Shown here piece after piece: positions 53,731 through 63,959 of a stretch of DNA of 64,000 bases. The stretch lies in the NCBI GenBank assembly GCA_942492625.1, contig CALOFM010000022.1:1-64000 (forward strand), given 5' to 3'. The position numbers were made by a program, and so were the translations under genes. The notes under the pieces are model-generated. The model worked only from the letters and a program-made list of their open reading frames with translations, was not told the origin of the DNA and did not search any database. Every line of letters starts with the position of its first letter. Position 1 is the first letter of the stretch. The stretch is from Thiosymbion sp942492625. Its GTDB lineage: Bacteria > Pseudomonadota > Gammaproteobacteria > Chromatiales > Chromatiaceae.

Positions 53731-54309
53731 TCAGCCGCGTATCGACACCCCTGTGCGGGCATCGCGAATGGCCGATGGCCGGACACGCCCGCCGCAGCGG
53801 CCAGCGAGCACCAAATCCACTTCCGAGCCAAGCGCCAACCGCACCTGCAGTGCAGTGCGAGCCGGGGGACGATCGCTGACGTTGGCACTGGTGGATACCA
53901 GGGCACCCCCGAAAGCCTTGCACAGGGCGCCTGCGAAGGGATGAGCGGTTACCCGCACGGCAAGGGTATCGTGATGTCCGGCAAGCCAACGTGGCGTCTC
54001 GTCTCGGGCCGGTAGCAACCAGGTCACCGGCCCCGGCCAGGTCGCGTGCACGATCGCCATGCGTTCGTCATCCAAGGGCGCAACGAAGGGCTCAAGCTGA
54101 CCGAAATCGAAGGCGATGAGGATCAGGCCCTTGCGCTCGGGGCGCCGCTTGATCGCAAGCAGCCGGCGCACCGCGTCCGCGTTCCGGGGATCACACCCGA
54201 GACCATAGACGGCCTCGGTGGGGTAGGCGAGGATGCCGCCCGCCTCGATGCAGCGGGCGGCCAGGCGCAGCTTGTGATGCTCGCGTGAAATCCCGGGGGG
54301 CACGGTCAC
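53731..54309 (-). CDS. tsaC: Threonylcarbamoyl-AMP synthase
   Basis: A 192-residue YrdC-domain enzyme that makes threonylcarbamoyl-AMP for the t6A37 modification of ANN-decoding tRNAs. Landmarks are GGILAYPTEAVYGLGCDPRN, LLAIKRRPERKGLILIA and the late ALVSTSANVSDRPPA. Length fits TsaC and not the longer Sua5. It is the last gene of the lysM-dprA-smg-topA-purE-tsaC run on the minus strand. Confidence 0.95.
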   Translation of the reverse strand: MTVPPGISREHHKLRLAARCIEAGGILAYPTEAVYGLGCDPRNADAVRRLLAIKRRPERKGLILIAFDFGQLEPFVAPLDDERMAIVHATWPGPVTWLLPARDETPRWLAGHHDTLAVRVTAHPFAGALCKAFGGALVSTSANVSDRPPARTALQVRLALGSEVDLVLAGRCGGRVRPSAIRDARTGVSIRG

Positions 54310-54351
54310 TCGGTTAATGCGTCAACGAGCTGCTCACCGGAAAAACACCGC

Positions 54352-54858
54352 TCACCCCGGCAGCTTGCGCTGCAGTTCCGCGTCCTTGGCCTGAACGGCG
54401 CGGGCGTTCCCTTCGCGCTCGGCGCGCAGGCGCTTGGCAAGACTTGCGTCACAGACCGCCAGGATCTGGGCCGCGAGATAACCCGCGTTCTTGGCCCCGG
54501 GCTTGCCGATGGCCACGGTTGCCACCGGGATTCCGCCCGGCATCTGCACGGTGGACAGCAGCGAATCCATACCCTGCAGGGGGCCGGCATCGAGCGGAAT
54601 CCCGACTACGGGCTTGAGAGTCAGGCCGGCGACGGTACCCGCCAGGTGGGCTGCAAGACCCGCTGCGGCGATGAAGACGGCACAACCACGCTCTTCGGCA
54701 TCCTTCACGTAGGCGTGGGTGGCGGCGGGTGTGCGGTGGGCCGAGGTTATCTTGACCTCGTGGGGAATCTCCAGCTTGTTCAGCACGTCCAGGGTTACCT
54801 GCATCACCGGCAGATCGGAGTCGGATCCCATCAGAACGGCTACGAAGGGGGTTGTCAT
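54352..54858 (-). CDS. purE: N5-carboxyaminoimidazole ribonucleotide mutase
   Basis: A 168-residue class I PurE that moves the carboxyl group of N5-CAIR to give CAIR in purine synthesis. Landmarks are VAVLMGSDSDLPVMQ, ITSAHRTPAATHAYV with the catalytic His, and VGIPLDAGPLQGMDSLLSTV followed by QMPGGIPVATVAIGKPGA. No purK lies next to it here. Confidence 0.96.
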   Translation of the reverse strand: MTTPFVAVLMGSDSDLPVMQVTLDVLNKLEIPHEVKITSAHRTPAATHAYVKDAEERGCAVFIAAAGLAAHLAGTVAGLTLKPVVGIPLDAGPLQGMDSLLSTVQMPGGIPVATVAIGKPGAKNAGYLAAQILAVCDASLAKRLRAEREGNARAVQAKDAELQRKLPG

Positions 54859-54915
54859 ATCGGGTTTCCTCGGCGTTTTCTCCTGGCGAGAACAATTAGT
54901 CCAGTAGCAATTAAT

Positions 54916-57225
54916 TCAGGATGCGGCCTTTTCAGGCCCCCCGGCGTCATCATAGGCAACCGCATAGCCGCACTCCTTCTGCGGACACACCTTCTGCGCC
55001 CCGCTGCGTTTGGTGACCTTGATCGTGAGGACGGGCCAGCCGCACTGAGGGCAAGGCTCGGCCACGGGCTCGTTCCAGACCGCATAGTCGCACTTGGGGT
55101 AGGTGGAGCAGGAATAGAAGATCTTGCCGCGCCGCGACTTCTTCTTCATCAGGGCGCCCTTGCGGCACTTGGGACAGGCGACACCCGTGTCCACAGGGCG
55201 CTCCAAGGGCTCGATATAGCGGCACTTGGGGTAGGCGCTGCAGCCGATGAACTTACCGTACTTGCCGCGCTTCATCTGCAGCGCCGAGCCGCACTCCGGA
55301 CAGCTGCGGCCCTCCACCACTTCGGGCGGGGGCTGCTCCTGCTTGTTGCCGTCACCCAGGTCCCGAGTGTAGTCGCACTCCGGGTACTTGGTGCAGCCGA
55401 TGAAGCGGCCATGGCGGCCGAGACGGATGGACAGGGGCGAGCTGCACTGGGGGCAGGCTTCCTCGATCACCTGCTGGGTGACGTCGCTGCGCTTGACGTT
55501 GTCTTGGGTATGATCGACCAACTCCTTGAAGGGACGCCAGAACTGCTGCAGCAAGGGGATCCAGTCCTCCTCCCCGCGCGAGACGGCGTCCAGCTCGTCC
55601 TCCAGCTTAGCGGTGAAATCGTAGTCCACGTAAGAGGTGAAGTAATCAGCGAGAAATTTGCTGACGATGCGGCCGACGTCGGTGGGGGTGAAACGCTTCT
55701 TCTCCAGCTCCACGTACTCCCGATCCTGCAACGTGGAGATGATGCTGGCGTAGGTTGAGGGACGGCCGATACCATACTCCTCCAAGGCCTTGACCAGGGA
55801 CGCCTCGGTGTATCGCGGCGGCGGCTCGGTGAAGTGTTGCTCGGGGCGGATGCCTTTCAGCTCCACCATATCCCCCTCCTTGAAATGGGGAAGCATGCGT
55901 TCCTCGTCATCATCTGCGGCCTTTGCATCGTCGCGGCCCTCCAGATAGACCCGCATGAAGCCCGGGCTGGCTACGGTGGAGCCCGTGGCCCGAAAGTTAT
56001 TGCCCTCCCCCGCGCTCAGATCCACGGCGACCATGTTGATCAGGGCGTGGGCCATCTGGCAGGCCAGGGTGCGTTTCCAGATCAACTCGTAGAGCTTGGC
56101 CTGATCCGATGTCAGGTGGGCCTTGATCTCCTGCGGAACCCGCCGAATGGATGTCGGCCTGACGGCCTCGTGGGCCTCCTGGGCGTTCTTGGCCTTGGTC
56201 TTGTACATACGCGCCCGAGGCGGCAAATCGTCGACCCCATAGCGCTCGGCGACATAGCCTCGGATCTCGTCCAGGGCCTCGTTGGCCAGATTGACCGAGT
56301 CGGTACGCATGTAAGTGATGAGCCCCACCGCGCCGCCGCCGGTGTCCACGCCCTCGTAGAGCTGCTGCGCGACGCGCATGGTGCGCTGGGCAGTGAAGCC
56401 GAGCTTGCGCGCGGCCTCCTGCTGGAGGGTCGAGGTGATGAAGGGCGGGGCGGGATTGCGCTTGCGTTGCTTGCGCTCCACCTGCTCGACTCTGAGGTTG
56501 CCCTTTGCCGCCTGCTCCAGGGTGCGCTCGATCTCACGGGCGCGAGTCTCGTCCTGGATACTGAACTGCTCCAGCTTTTCGCCGGCGAAGCGGTTGAGCT
56601 TGGCCTCGAAGTCCTTCCCCTCTTTCGCTGCGTCGGCGGTGACGGTCCAGTACTCGCGGGTCTTGAAGGCCTCGATCTCTAGCTCGCGCTCGACGATCAG
56701 GCGCAGGGCCGGGCTCTGGACCCGGCCGGCGGACAGGCCGCGTCGAATCTTCTTCCACAGCAGGGGAGAGAGATTGAAGCCCACCAGATAGTCCAGTGCA
56801 CGGCGCGCCTGCTGAGCGTTCACCAGGTCGACTGAAAGCTCCCGCGGATTGGCCACCGCTTCCTGCACTGCGCGCTTGGTGATCTCGTTGAAGACCACCC
56901 GATACACCGGGCGCTTACCGAGCTGACGGCGCTTCTTGAGCAGTTCGTACAGGTGCCAGGAGATCGCCTCCCCCTCGCGGTCCGGGTCCGTGGCCAGGTA
57001 CAGGGCATCGGACTGCTTAAGCATCTTGGCGATGGTCTGAACATGCCGCTCGTTGCGGTCGATGACCTGGTACTGCATGGCGAACCCTTGGTCCGGGTCC
57101 ACGGCGCCCTCCTTGGGCACCAGGTCGCGCACATGACCGTAAGAGGCCACGACCTCGAAGTCGGGTCCCAGATACTTCTTGATGGTTTTCGCCTTGGCGG
57201 GCGATTCGACTACGACCAGGTTCAT
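54916..57225 (-). CDS. topA: DNA topoisomerase I
   Basis: A 769-residue type IA topoisomerase that relaxes negative supercoils. The TOPRIM domain starts VVESPAKAKTIKKYLG (catalytic Glu), with acidic DPDREGEAISWHLYEL. The nucleophile Tyr is in GLITYMRTDSVNLA, and RRALDYLVGFNLSPLLWKKI precedes it. The C-terminus has four zinc-ribbon-like units, three of the CPxC...GCxxYPxC type (e.g. CPQCSSPLSIRLGRHGRFIG), the last ending CPQKECGYAV. Full length, no damage. Confidence 0.98.
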   Translation of the reverse strand: MNLVVVESPAKAKTIKKYLGPDFEVVASYGHVRDLVPKEGAVDPDQGFAMQYQVIDRNERHVQTIAKMLKQSDALYLATDPDREGEAISWHLYELLKKRRQLGKRPVYRVVFNEITKRAVQEAVANPRELSVDLVNAQQARRALDYLVGFNLSPLLWKKIRRGLSAGRVQSPALRLIVERELEIEAFKTREYWTVTADAAKEGKDFEAKLNRFAGEKLEQFSIQDETRAREIERTLEQAAKGNLRVEQVERKQRKRNPAPPFITSTLQQEAARKLGFTAQRTMRVAQQLYEGVDTGGGAVGLITYMRTDSVNLANEALDEIRGYVAERYGVDDLPPRARMYKTKAKNAQEAHEAVRPTSIRRVPQEIKAHLTSDQAKLYELIWKRTLACQMAHALINMVAVDLSAGEGNNFRATGSTVASPGFMRVYLEGRDDAKAADDDEERMLPHFKEGDMVELKGIRPEQHFTEPPPRYTEASLVKALEEYGIGRPSTYASIISTLQDREYVELEKKRFTPTDVGRIVSKFLADYFTSYVDYDFTAKLEDELDAVSRGEEDWIPLLQQFWRPFKELVDHTQDNVKRSDVTQQVIEEACPQCSSPLSIRLGRHGRFIGCTKYPECDYTRDLGDGNKQEQPPPEVVEGRSCPECGSALQMKRGKYGKFIGCSAYPKCRYIEPLERPVDTGVACPKCRKGALMKKKSRRGKIFYSCSTYPKCDYAVWNEPVAEPCPQCGWPVLTIKVTKRSGAQKVCPQKECGYAVAYDDAGGPEKAAS

Positions 57226-57339
57226 GCGTTTGCCAGCGTCCGGAATGCAGAGGGCGCATAGCAGAAACGATAAGCCGCCCCGGAGTCAAGCGCCGCCGGG
57301 ACGATTCCAGTCGGGAAGGACAGCGTCAGCGGACAAGGA

Positions 57340-57816
57340 TCAGTGAATCAGGCTGGGCTCGTCGTTGTAGACCAGATCTTCCATTTGGGTGAAGGCTGCC
57401 TCCCGCCCGGGCCGGTTCATCAAGACCAGGAGCACCACCCACTTAAGCTCATCTACGGACACATTGGCGTGGTCGATGGCCAGCACCCGCTCGATCACCA
57501 ACTCGCGGCTCACCGGGTCCAGGATTCCGTTTTGCTCCAGAAATATCAGCAGCCCTCGCGCCTCGATGTCGAGCTTGGCGCACTCAGCCTCGCTGTAAAT
57601 GCGGATGGAACCGCTCGTGTCTGGATGGTACTGGGGGGTATCGACGCCTGCCGCCAGCTCGTCTAGCCAACGCAGGGCCTTCTCGATCTCCGCATTGGTG
57701 AATCCCGCCTGGGACAGCTCGTCTTCAAGCTCGCCCTGATCCGTCGGGGGCTGGCTCTCTCCGTCCATGTAGTTCTCGTAGAGATAAATGAGTACGTCGA
57801 CCATGTTTTCGTACAT
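57340..57816 (-). CDS. smg: Smg family protein (DUF494)
   Basis: A 158-residue acidic protein always found near dprA and topA in gammaproteobacteria. The start MYENMVDVLIYLYENYMDGE and the mid-part IRIYSEAECAKLDIEARGLL, then DHANVSVDELKWVVLLVLMN, are highly typical. The role is unclear; it has been linked to shape or to DprA/DNA functions. It sits between dprA (78 bases) and topA (115 bases). Confidence 0.95.
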   Translation of the reverse strand: MYENMVDVLIYLYENYMDGESQPPTDQGELEDELSQAGFTNAEIEKALRWLDELAAGVDTPQYHPDTSGSIRIYSEAECAKLDIEARGLLIFLEQNGILDPVSRELVIERVLAIDHANVSVDELKWVVLLVLMNRPGREAAFTQMEDLVYNDEPSLIH

Positions 57817-57893
57817 CTGCCAACCTCAGTGGCGAAAAGAGGATCCCCGGCAAGCCGGAGACCGCGGCGCCGAATTCTGTCCGCAGCGACCTT

Positions 57894-59012
57894 TCAGGGC
57901 GGACTCGCGCCCCGGCAATACCTGCCTCCAGGACATGATGATACATATCCTTCCAATTCCAGCAACAAAAGCATGGATGCGACGCTCTCCGCGCGCAGAC
58001 CCGTCCGCTGTATCAGCTCGTTGGGGGACACCGGATCATGGCCCAGGGCATCGAGCAGGCGCCGGTACTCCGGGTCCGCGCCGGATGCCCTGTCCGCGGA
58101 GCTCTCTCCCCATTGCGCAGCATGAGCGCCAAGGGAGCCGAGCAGCGGCGCCAGCTCTTCCAGAATATCCGCCGCGGTCTCCACGAGCTTGGCACCGTCC
58201 CTGATCAGCGCATGACAGCCCCGTGCCAGAGGGTTGTGGATCGAGCCGGGTATGGCGAAGACCTCCCGGCCCTGCTCGGTGGCATAGCGGGCGGTGATCA
58301 GGGAGCCGCTCTTGAGTGCCGCCTCGGTCACCAGCGCCCCCAGGCTCAGGCCGCTGATGATGCGGTTGCGGCGCGGAAAATTGCGGCCGACGGCAGCGCT
58401 GCCGGGCGGGTACTCGGTGACCAGGGCGCCATGATCGGCGATACGCCGCGCCAAGTCCCGGTGGACGCCTGGGTAGACGCGGTCCGGACCGGTTCCCAGG
58501 ACCGCAACCGTACGCCCGCTCGTGAGCGCTCCCTCGTGGGCCGCCCCGTCGATACCGATCGCCAGACCGCTGGCGATGGTCAAGCCACAAGCGGCGAGAT
58601 AACCGGCAAACTCGCGGGTGGTCTCGCGTCCGGCGGGGGTGGGATTGCGGCTGCCGACAATTGCAAGTATGGGGTCCGTGAGCACACCCGGGTCGCCTCG
58701 CAGGTAGAGGAGGATGGGTGCCCCGGTCGATTGCGCCAGTAGAGGGGGATACCGCGGGTCATCCCTGTGTAGGATATGGGCCCCCTCCTGCTCGGCCCAT
58801 TTCAGGTCCGCATCGACCGCCGCCTCCCGCGGGTCCAGCACCGCGTTGACTGCCTCCGGTCGCAAGCCGGCATCCTGAAGCTCGGAACGCCCGGCTGAGA
58901 GGACGCTGGTCGGGTCGCCAAAGCGATCGATCAGGCGGTCAACGGAGCGCGGCCCTACGCCCGGCGCATGGGCGAGAACCAACCAAGGACGCAGTCGGTC
59001 GGGATCGGTCAA
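57894..59012 (-). CDS. dprA: DNA-processing protein DprA
   Basis: A 372-residue protein that loads RecA on incoming single-stranded DNA during transformation. N-terminal helix-hairpin-helix-like part (ALAPGVGPRSVDRLIDRFG pattern), Rossmann-like core with AIVGSRNPTPAGRETTREFA, SGLAIGIDGAAHEGAL and AVLGTGPDRVYPGVHRDLA, then ARYATEQGREVFAIPGSIHN. A winged-helix tail follows an insert rich in Ala/Glu. Full length. Whether the cell is competent cannot be judged from one gene. Confidence 0.96.
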   Translation of the reverse strand: MTDPDRLRPWLVLAHAPGVGPRSVDRLIDRFGDPTSVLSAGRSELQDAGLRPEAVNAVLDPREAAVDADLKWAEQEGAHILHRDDPRYPPLLAQSTGAPILLYLRGDPGVLTDPILAIVGSRNPTPAGRETTREFAGYLAACGLTIASGLAIGIDGAAHEGALTSGRTVAVLGTGPDRVYPGVHRDLARRIADHGALVTEYPPGSAAVGRNFPRRNRIISGLSLGALVTEAALKSGSLITARYATEQGREVFAIPGSIHNPLARGCHALIRDGAKLVETAADILEELAPLLGSLGAHAAQWGESSADRASGADPEYRRLLDALGHDPVSPNELIQRTGLRAESVASMLLLLELEGYVSSCPGGRYCRGASPP

Positions 59013-59052
59013 CAGCCTCGGTCCCTATGCGGCACGGACCGACCGCGCAGAC

Positions 59053-60195
59053 TCAAGCCGGGGGCGGGCGAACCGCGTCGAGCAGGAACATGGGCCGCGT
59101 GGCGCTCATGACCAGAGCAAAACTCACGCGGTCGAAGGTGCGAAACACCATCAGGGTCCCGGCCCTCTCGTAAGGCAGAATGACCGAGTCGGTTGCCCGC
59201 CCCGCTCGCTTGCGGGGAGGAAACTCTTCGGTGGGCACCCCGCCGGGCATCCAGCCCTCGGTCCTGAAATCCCCGAACCAGGTCTCCTGCGACCAAAAGC
59301 GCTGATTGCGCCAATCTTGGCGAAACTCGTCTGACGGGGCGATATCCCGAACCTTTTCTCCTCCGTTGTAGACTTCGAAGACATCGCCGGGGCGCACGCC
59401 CTGGTCGCTCCCGGCATTGAGCATGACCACGTCGTATTGCCCGATTTGGGAGACTCCGTCGAGCACCGAAATGATGCGCGCCTTGGTTCCCCGTGGACCC
59501 GGGCGGGGGGACAAGCCGCTCAGGGGCTTCTGGTACTTCGACGAGAGGACCCGATCGCCGATTCCCGCCTCCAGCTCCATGTCGGTAATCCTCACCGTCG
59601 CCGGATCACCGGGACGCTCCAAAACCGCAGCGCCGACGAAGCGGGCCTTGTAGCCCAAGATATCGCCCGAATCCGGATCACGGTAAGCATCCCCCGGGCG
59701 CACGATATCGTAGCGCCCCTCCGAGGAGCCTCTGCTGATGCTGCGCACATAGGCGCGGTCACCGGCCCCGGCGACGATGTGCTCATCCGCGAATGCGACT
59801 ATGTAGGGGGCGCTGTCGATCTCCGACCGGTTCAATACGTAGGCACGGGTCAGGAAGGGGCGGATGACGTCAATCGGGATAGTGGGGACCGGCTGCTTGG
59901 CCGACCCGGCGCGCCCCCGCCCCACCCGCGGCTTGCCGTCCTTGTAATAAAGCGTCAGGACGTCGCCCGGATAGATCCGATTGGGATCACCCAGCCCCCG
60001 GTTCGAATCCCAGATCTGCGGCCAGCGCCATGGGTCGCGCAGAAAACGCCCTGCGATTTCCCACAGGGTATCGCCGCTGCGCACCGTATAGGTTTGCGGA
60101 TGGGACGGGTTGAGCTCGACCTGCGCAACGGCGGGCGACGGCGATAACGCAATGACGGCGAGCATGGCGAGGGAGACAGCGAAGGTTTGGTGCAT
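59053..60195 (-). CDS. Exported LysM-domain protein
   Basis: A 380-residue protein with signal peptide (MHQTFAVSLAMLAVIALSPS). The LysM module is YTVRSGDTLWEIAGRFLRDP ... NRIYPGDVLTLYY at ~35-85. The rest is a beta-rich conserved region (DIVRPGDAYRDPDSGDILGY, YDVVMLNAGSDQGVRPGDVF). This gene typically precedes dprA divergently from def. It should bind peptidoglycan in the periplasm; its enzymatic role is unknown. Confidence 0.93.
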   Translation of the reverse strand: MHQTFAVSLAMLAVIALSPSPAVAQVELNPSHPQTYTVRSGDTLWEIAGRFLRDPWRWPQIWDSNRGLGDPNRIYPGDVLTLYYKDGKPRVGRGRAGSAKQPVPTIPIDVIRPFLTRAYVLNRSEIDSAPYIVAFADEHIVAGAGDRAYVRSISRGSSEGRYDIVRPGDAYRDPDSGDILGYKARFVGAAVLERPGDPATVRITDMELEAGIGDRVLSSKYQKPLSGLSPRPGPRGTKARIISVLDGVSQIGQYDVVMLNAGSDQGVRPGDVFEVYNGGEKVRDIAPSDEFRQDWRNQRFWSQETWFGDFRTEGWMPGGVPTEEFPPRKRAGRATDSVILPYERAGTLMVFRTFDRVSFALVMSATRPMFLLDAVRPPPA

Positions 60196-60383
60196 GAAGG
60201 CTCCGGCGCAGTGGAATCAGAGTCGACCCGTCCTCATTATTAACCGGATGTCGGAGAAAAGCGACAACCGCGGTGCCAGGGGCCCACCCACGCGATCAAG
60301 TGCCAGGACACCGCGGGAAGGGCCGAAAACCAGAAATGCCCTTCCCTGAGATCAAGAGCGGCGCATGCCCGACTGACGGTTTT

Positions 60384-60412
60384 TTGCGACACCCCCTTCC
60401 GGGTTGTAGTAT
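60384..60412 (+). promoter_or_regulatory. Candidate sigma70 promoter for def-fmt-rsmB
   Basis: TTGCGA (60384-60389, four of six), a 17-base spacer, and TAGTAT (60407-60412, four of six). A start near 60419 would leave a leader of about 50 bases before def. It lies in the 275-base divergent region between lysM and def. Confidence 0.42.
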
Positions 60413-60470
60413 GTTGCCGATATTAACGACCATTCGTTCAAGGTTCTAGCCCGAACACCTCGAAATACCA

Positions 60471-61006
60471 ATGAGCACCCTCGAGATCCTCACCTTCCGG
60501 ACGCACGGCTGCGCAACAAAGCCAACCCGGTATCTGCGGTGACCGACGAGATTCGCCGCACCGTCGACGACATGCTGGAGACCATGTACGCGGCCCCCGG
60601 CATCGGTCTGGCCGCCATCCAGGTCGATATCCCGCTGCGGATCATCGTGATCGACATTTCCGAGCAGCACGATTCCCCGCTCTGCCTGATCAATCCCGAG
60701 ATCCTCGAGCGTCACGGCGAGGAGCAGATGGAGGAGGGCTGCCTGTCCGTTCCCGGATTCTACGAGCAGGTCATCCGCGCAGAGAAGATCCGATTCCGCG
60801 CCCTCGACCGGGACGGCACGGCCTTCGAGCAGGAGGCCGACGGACTCCTGGCAGTCTGCGTTCAACACGAGATCGACCACCTGGACGGCAAGCTCTTCGT
60901 GGACTACCTCTCGTCGCTCAAGCGCCAGCGGATCCGCAAGAAGCTGGAGAAAGAGCAGCGTCAACAGCAGCCCGTGCCCGTCGTGACAAACCGCCGGGCC
61001 ATCTGA
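60471..61006 (+). pseudogene. def: Peptide deformylase, one frameshift
   Basis: Removes the formyl group from nascent proteins; essential in most bacteria. ATG 60471 reads MSTLEILTF, then one C is missing (TTCCGG where TTCCCGG is needed) near 60500. Restoring it gives PDARLRNKANPVSAVTDEI and a 178-residue protein. All three motifs survive: GIGLAAIQVDI, EEGCLSVPG with metal Cys, and QHEIDHLDGKL with HExxH. Single-base loss in a C run of an essential gene suggests a sequencing error. Confidence 0.88.
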
Positions 61007-61108
61007 GACCTGCCGCCTCAGGCATTGGATCCCAGGTCCCGTCATAATCGAATACCCAGCATATTCAAGCTGCCGTCTCGCTATTGCCACCGAGATCGAT
61101 CCCGAACC

Positions 61109-62048
61109 ATGGCGCCGCTCAAGATCATTTTCGCCGGAACTCCCGATTTCTCGGTTCCAACGCTTGAAGGCCCTGATCGACAGCGGGCAGGATATCCGGG
61201 CCGTCTACACCCAGCCCGACCGCCCCGCCGGGCGCGGCCGAAAGCTCACCGCCAGTCCGGTCAAGAAGACGGCACTGGCCAACGGGCTGGCTGTGCTCCA
61301 GCCCCCGACCCTGCGCGACGAGGAGGCCGCGGCGATCCTGCGCGCGCACGATCCCGACCTGATGGTCGTCGTGGCCTATGGTTTGCTGCTCCCGCAGGCG
61401 GTGCTGGATGCACCCCGGTTGGGCTGCATCAACGTGCACGCCTCGCTTTTGCCGCGATGGCGCGGAGCGGCGCCCATTCAGCGCAGCATCCTCGCCGGCG
61501 ACGCTGAAAGCGGCGTAACCATCATGGGCATGGAGGCGGGCCTGGATACGGGCCCCATGTACCTGAAGAGAGCAATTGCCCTGGAACGGGGCGAGACCGG
61601 CGGCAGCCTGCACGACAAGCTGGCCTTGCTGGGCGCGGCCGCCCTGATGGAGGCCCTTCCGGGCATAGCCGCGGGAACCCTGAGCGCGGAGCGCCAGGAC
61701 GATTCCATGGCCACCTATGCCAAGAAGCTCAGCAAGGACGAGGCCTTGGTGGACTGGAGCCGCCCCGCCGTCGAGCTGGACCGCATGGTGCGCGCCTTCG
61801 ATCCCTGGCCGGTGGCCCAAACCAGGCTCGGGCAAGCCAGTCTGCGCCTTTGGGGCAGCGAGCTACCGGGTGGGGACGCTAGCGGCGCAGCACCGGGACA
61901 TGTCATCCGTACCGGCAAGGCGGGTATAGACGTCGCCACCGGAGACGGTCTGTTGCGCATCACACGGCTGCAACCGCCGGGCAAACGCCCCATGTCCGCG
62001 GCCGATTTCCTGAACGCGCGCAGCCTGGAAGGGGAAAGGCTTGGCTGA
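61109..62048 (+). pseudogene. fmt: Methionyl-tRNA formyltransferase, one frameshift
   Basis: Formylates initiator Met-tRNA. ATG 61109 reads APLKIIFAGTPDFSVPTL; one extra base in CTTGAAG near 61163-61166 then shifts into ALIDSGQDIRAVYTQPDRPA. Removing it gives 312 residues, the normal length. The catalytic region INVHASLLPRWRGAAPIQRS and GVTIMGMEAGLDTGPMYLKR is intact. It overlaps rsmB by eight bases. As with def, both halves are perfectly conserved. Confidence 0.9.
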
Positions 62049-63393
62049 GCCACGCCGCGCCGACCCGGTCATAACGGCACCCACCGGGGCCGCGGCGCGG
62101 GCGGCTGCGGCCTGCGCCATTCACGCCGTCCTCGATCAGGGCCGATCCCTCACCGATGCCCTGCAGATGCTCTCCCCCACTGGACGACGAGCGCGACCGC
62201 CCCTGGTGCACGAGATCGGCTACGGGGTACTGCGCACCCTGCCGCGCCAGGAGGCGCTGGCCAAGCTGCTCTTGCACAAACCCCTCAAGCGCGAGGACGC
62301 CGACGTCCACGCCCTGATCCTGGTCGGCCTCTACCAGCTCACGGACACGCGCATTCCTCCCCACGCCGCAGTGGCGGCAACCGTGGAGGCGGCTCGGACC
62401 ATTGGCAAAGGTTGGGGCGCATCGCTGCTCAACGCCGTGCTGCGCCGCTTCGAGCGCGAGCGCACCCGGCTGCTCGCGAGGGCAGAGAAAACTGCACATA
62501 CACAGGGGCTGTTTCCGCGCTGGCTCTCGGAACGGATCCAGGCGGCTTGGCCCGAGCACTGGCGGAGATCGTCGAAGCCAGCAACGCCCGCGCGCCCATG
62601 TGCCTGCGGGTTAACCCAACCAGGACCACGCGGGCCGAATACGCACAACGCCTCAGCGCAGCCGGTTTGACCGCCCGCCCGACCCGGCACACCACCCCGG
62701 TCTGATCTTGGACCGGCCGGTACCCACCGCCCGCCTGCCGGGCTTCGCCGAGGGATTGGTCTCGGTCCAGGATGCCGGTGCCCAGCTTGCGGCGGAGCTC
62801 CTCGACGCGAGGCCCGCTGAGCGGGTGCTCGACGCCTGCGCCGCCCCCGGCGGCAAGAGCGCGCACATACTGGAGCGGGCGAATAACGGGATCTGGAGCT
62901 CACGGCCGTGGATGTAGATCGGCGAATCGGCTTGAGCGGCGTTCGGGAGAACCTGCGCCGGCTCGGGCTCACAGCCAGGATCGTCCGTGGCGACGCCACA
63001 AGCCCCGAGGGCGATTGGGCCAAGGAGGGTTACCAGCGCATCCTACTCGACGCACCCTGCTCCGCCACCGGGGTCATCCGGCGCCATCCGGACATCAAAT
63101 GGCTGCGCCGGGACAGCGATATCGACGCCTTGAGCCGATTACAGGCCGACATGCTGAATGCCCTGTGGAAGCTGCTGGTCCCGGGAGGCACTCTGCTCTA
63201 CGCCACCTGCTCGCTTTTGCCCGAGGAGAATGAGAAGCAAATTCAGGCATTTCTCAAGCGCCGAGGGGACGCACGCGCGCGCGCGCTCGACGTCTCCTGG
63301 GGGATGGCGCGCCCCTTCGGGCGCCAAATCCTACCCAAGGAGGGCGATGCCGACGGCTTCTACTACGCGGCCCTGGAAAAGATCGCCCCATGA
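62041..63393 (+). pseudogene. rsmB: 16S rRNA m5C967 methyltransferase, three frameshifts
   Basis: Methylates C967 of 16S rRNA. The NusB-like N-domain (ARAAAACAIHAVLDQGRSLT, LIGLYQLTDTR-type helix) is in the first frame. Frames then change near 62557, 62700 and 62890, each as one missing base, at least two in G runs. The SAM domain reads DACAAPGGKSAHILERA, then LLDAPCSATGVIRRHPDIKW with the release Cys and YATCSLLPEENEKQIQAFLK with the catalytic Cys. Restored length is 451 residues. The stop overlaps the next gene by four bases. Confidence 0.88.
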
Positions 63394-63959
63394 AAACACT
63401 TGCTCGACCACTGGCACTCGCGCTGCCGCTACTTGCCTGCATTCTGATATGGGCAACGCAGGCGGTCGCCGAGTTCATCGTCGAAGAGGTCCGTACCCGA
63501 AACGACAGTGACATGCTGGTCATGGACGCGCGCATCGCCTACGGGTTCAGTGAAGATGCGCTCGAGGCCCTGGACAACGGCGTTCCCCTGACGCTGGAGC
63601 TTCACACCCAGCTGCGCAGCTCCGATGCCTGGGTGTGGGACGACAATCTCGTGGACCAACGCCTGCGCTACACCATCCAATACAAGCCCCTTTCCGAGCA
63701 ATACCAGGTTTCCCAGCTCCCCGGCGACGGCGGCAGGAGTTACGTAACAAGGGATGCGGCCATCTCCGCCCTGGGCGAGATCGAAGGGCTGCAGCTAATC
63801 TCGAACAAACGCTTGGCGGAGGAGGAGGGACCCTTCGAGATCCACATCCGAGCATCGCTGGATATCGAGGAGCTGCCCCTCCCGCTCAAGCCCATGGCCT
63901 ACCTCTATCCCTCCTGGAAGCTCTCCAGCGGTTGGACCAAATGGCCTCTGGAGCACTGA
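63390..63959 (+). CDS. DUF4390 exported protein
   Basis: A 189-residue protein with signal peptide (LARPLALALPLLACILIWAT). The mature part FIVEEVRTRNDSDMLVMDAR, LTLELHTQLRSSDAWVWDDN and LKPMAYLYPSWKLSSGWTKW fits DUF4390, found in many gammaproteobacteria after rsmB and before an NtrY-like kinase. Its start overlaps the rsmB stop (ATGA) and its end overlaps the next start by 19 bases, so the genes are cotranscribed. Confidence 0.92.
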   Translation: MKTLARPLALALPLLACILIWATQAVAEFIVEEVRTRNDSDMLVMDARIAYGFSEDALEALDNGVPLTLELHTQLRSSDAWVWDDNLVDQRLRYTIQYKPLSEQYQVSQLPGDGGRSYVTRDAAISALGEIEGLQLISNKRLAEEEGPFEIHIRASLDIEELPLPLKPMAYLYPSWKLSSGWTKWPLEH

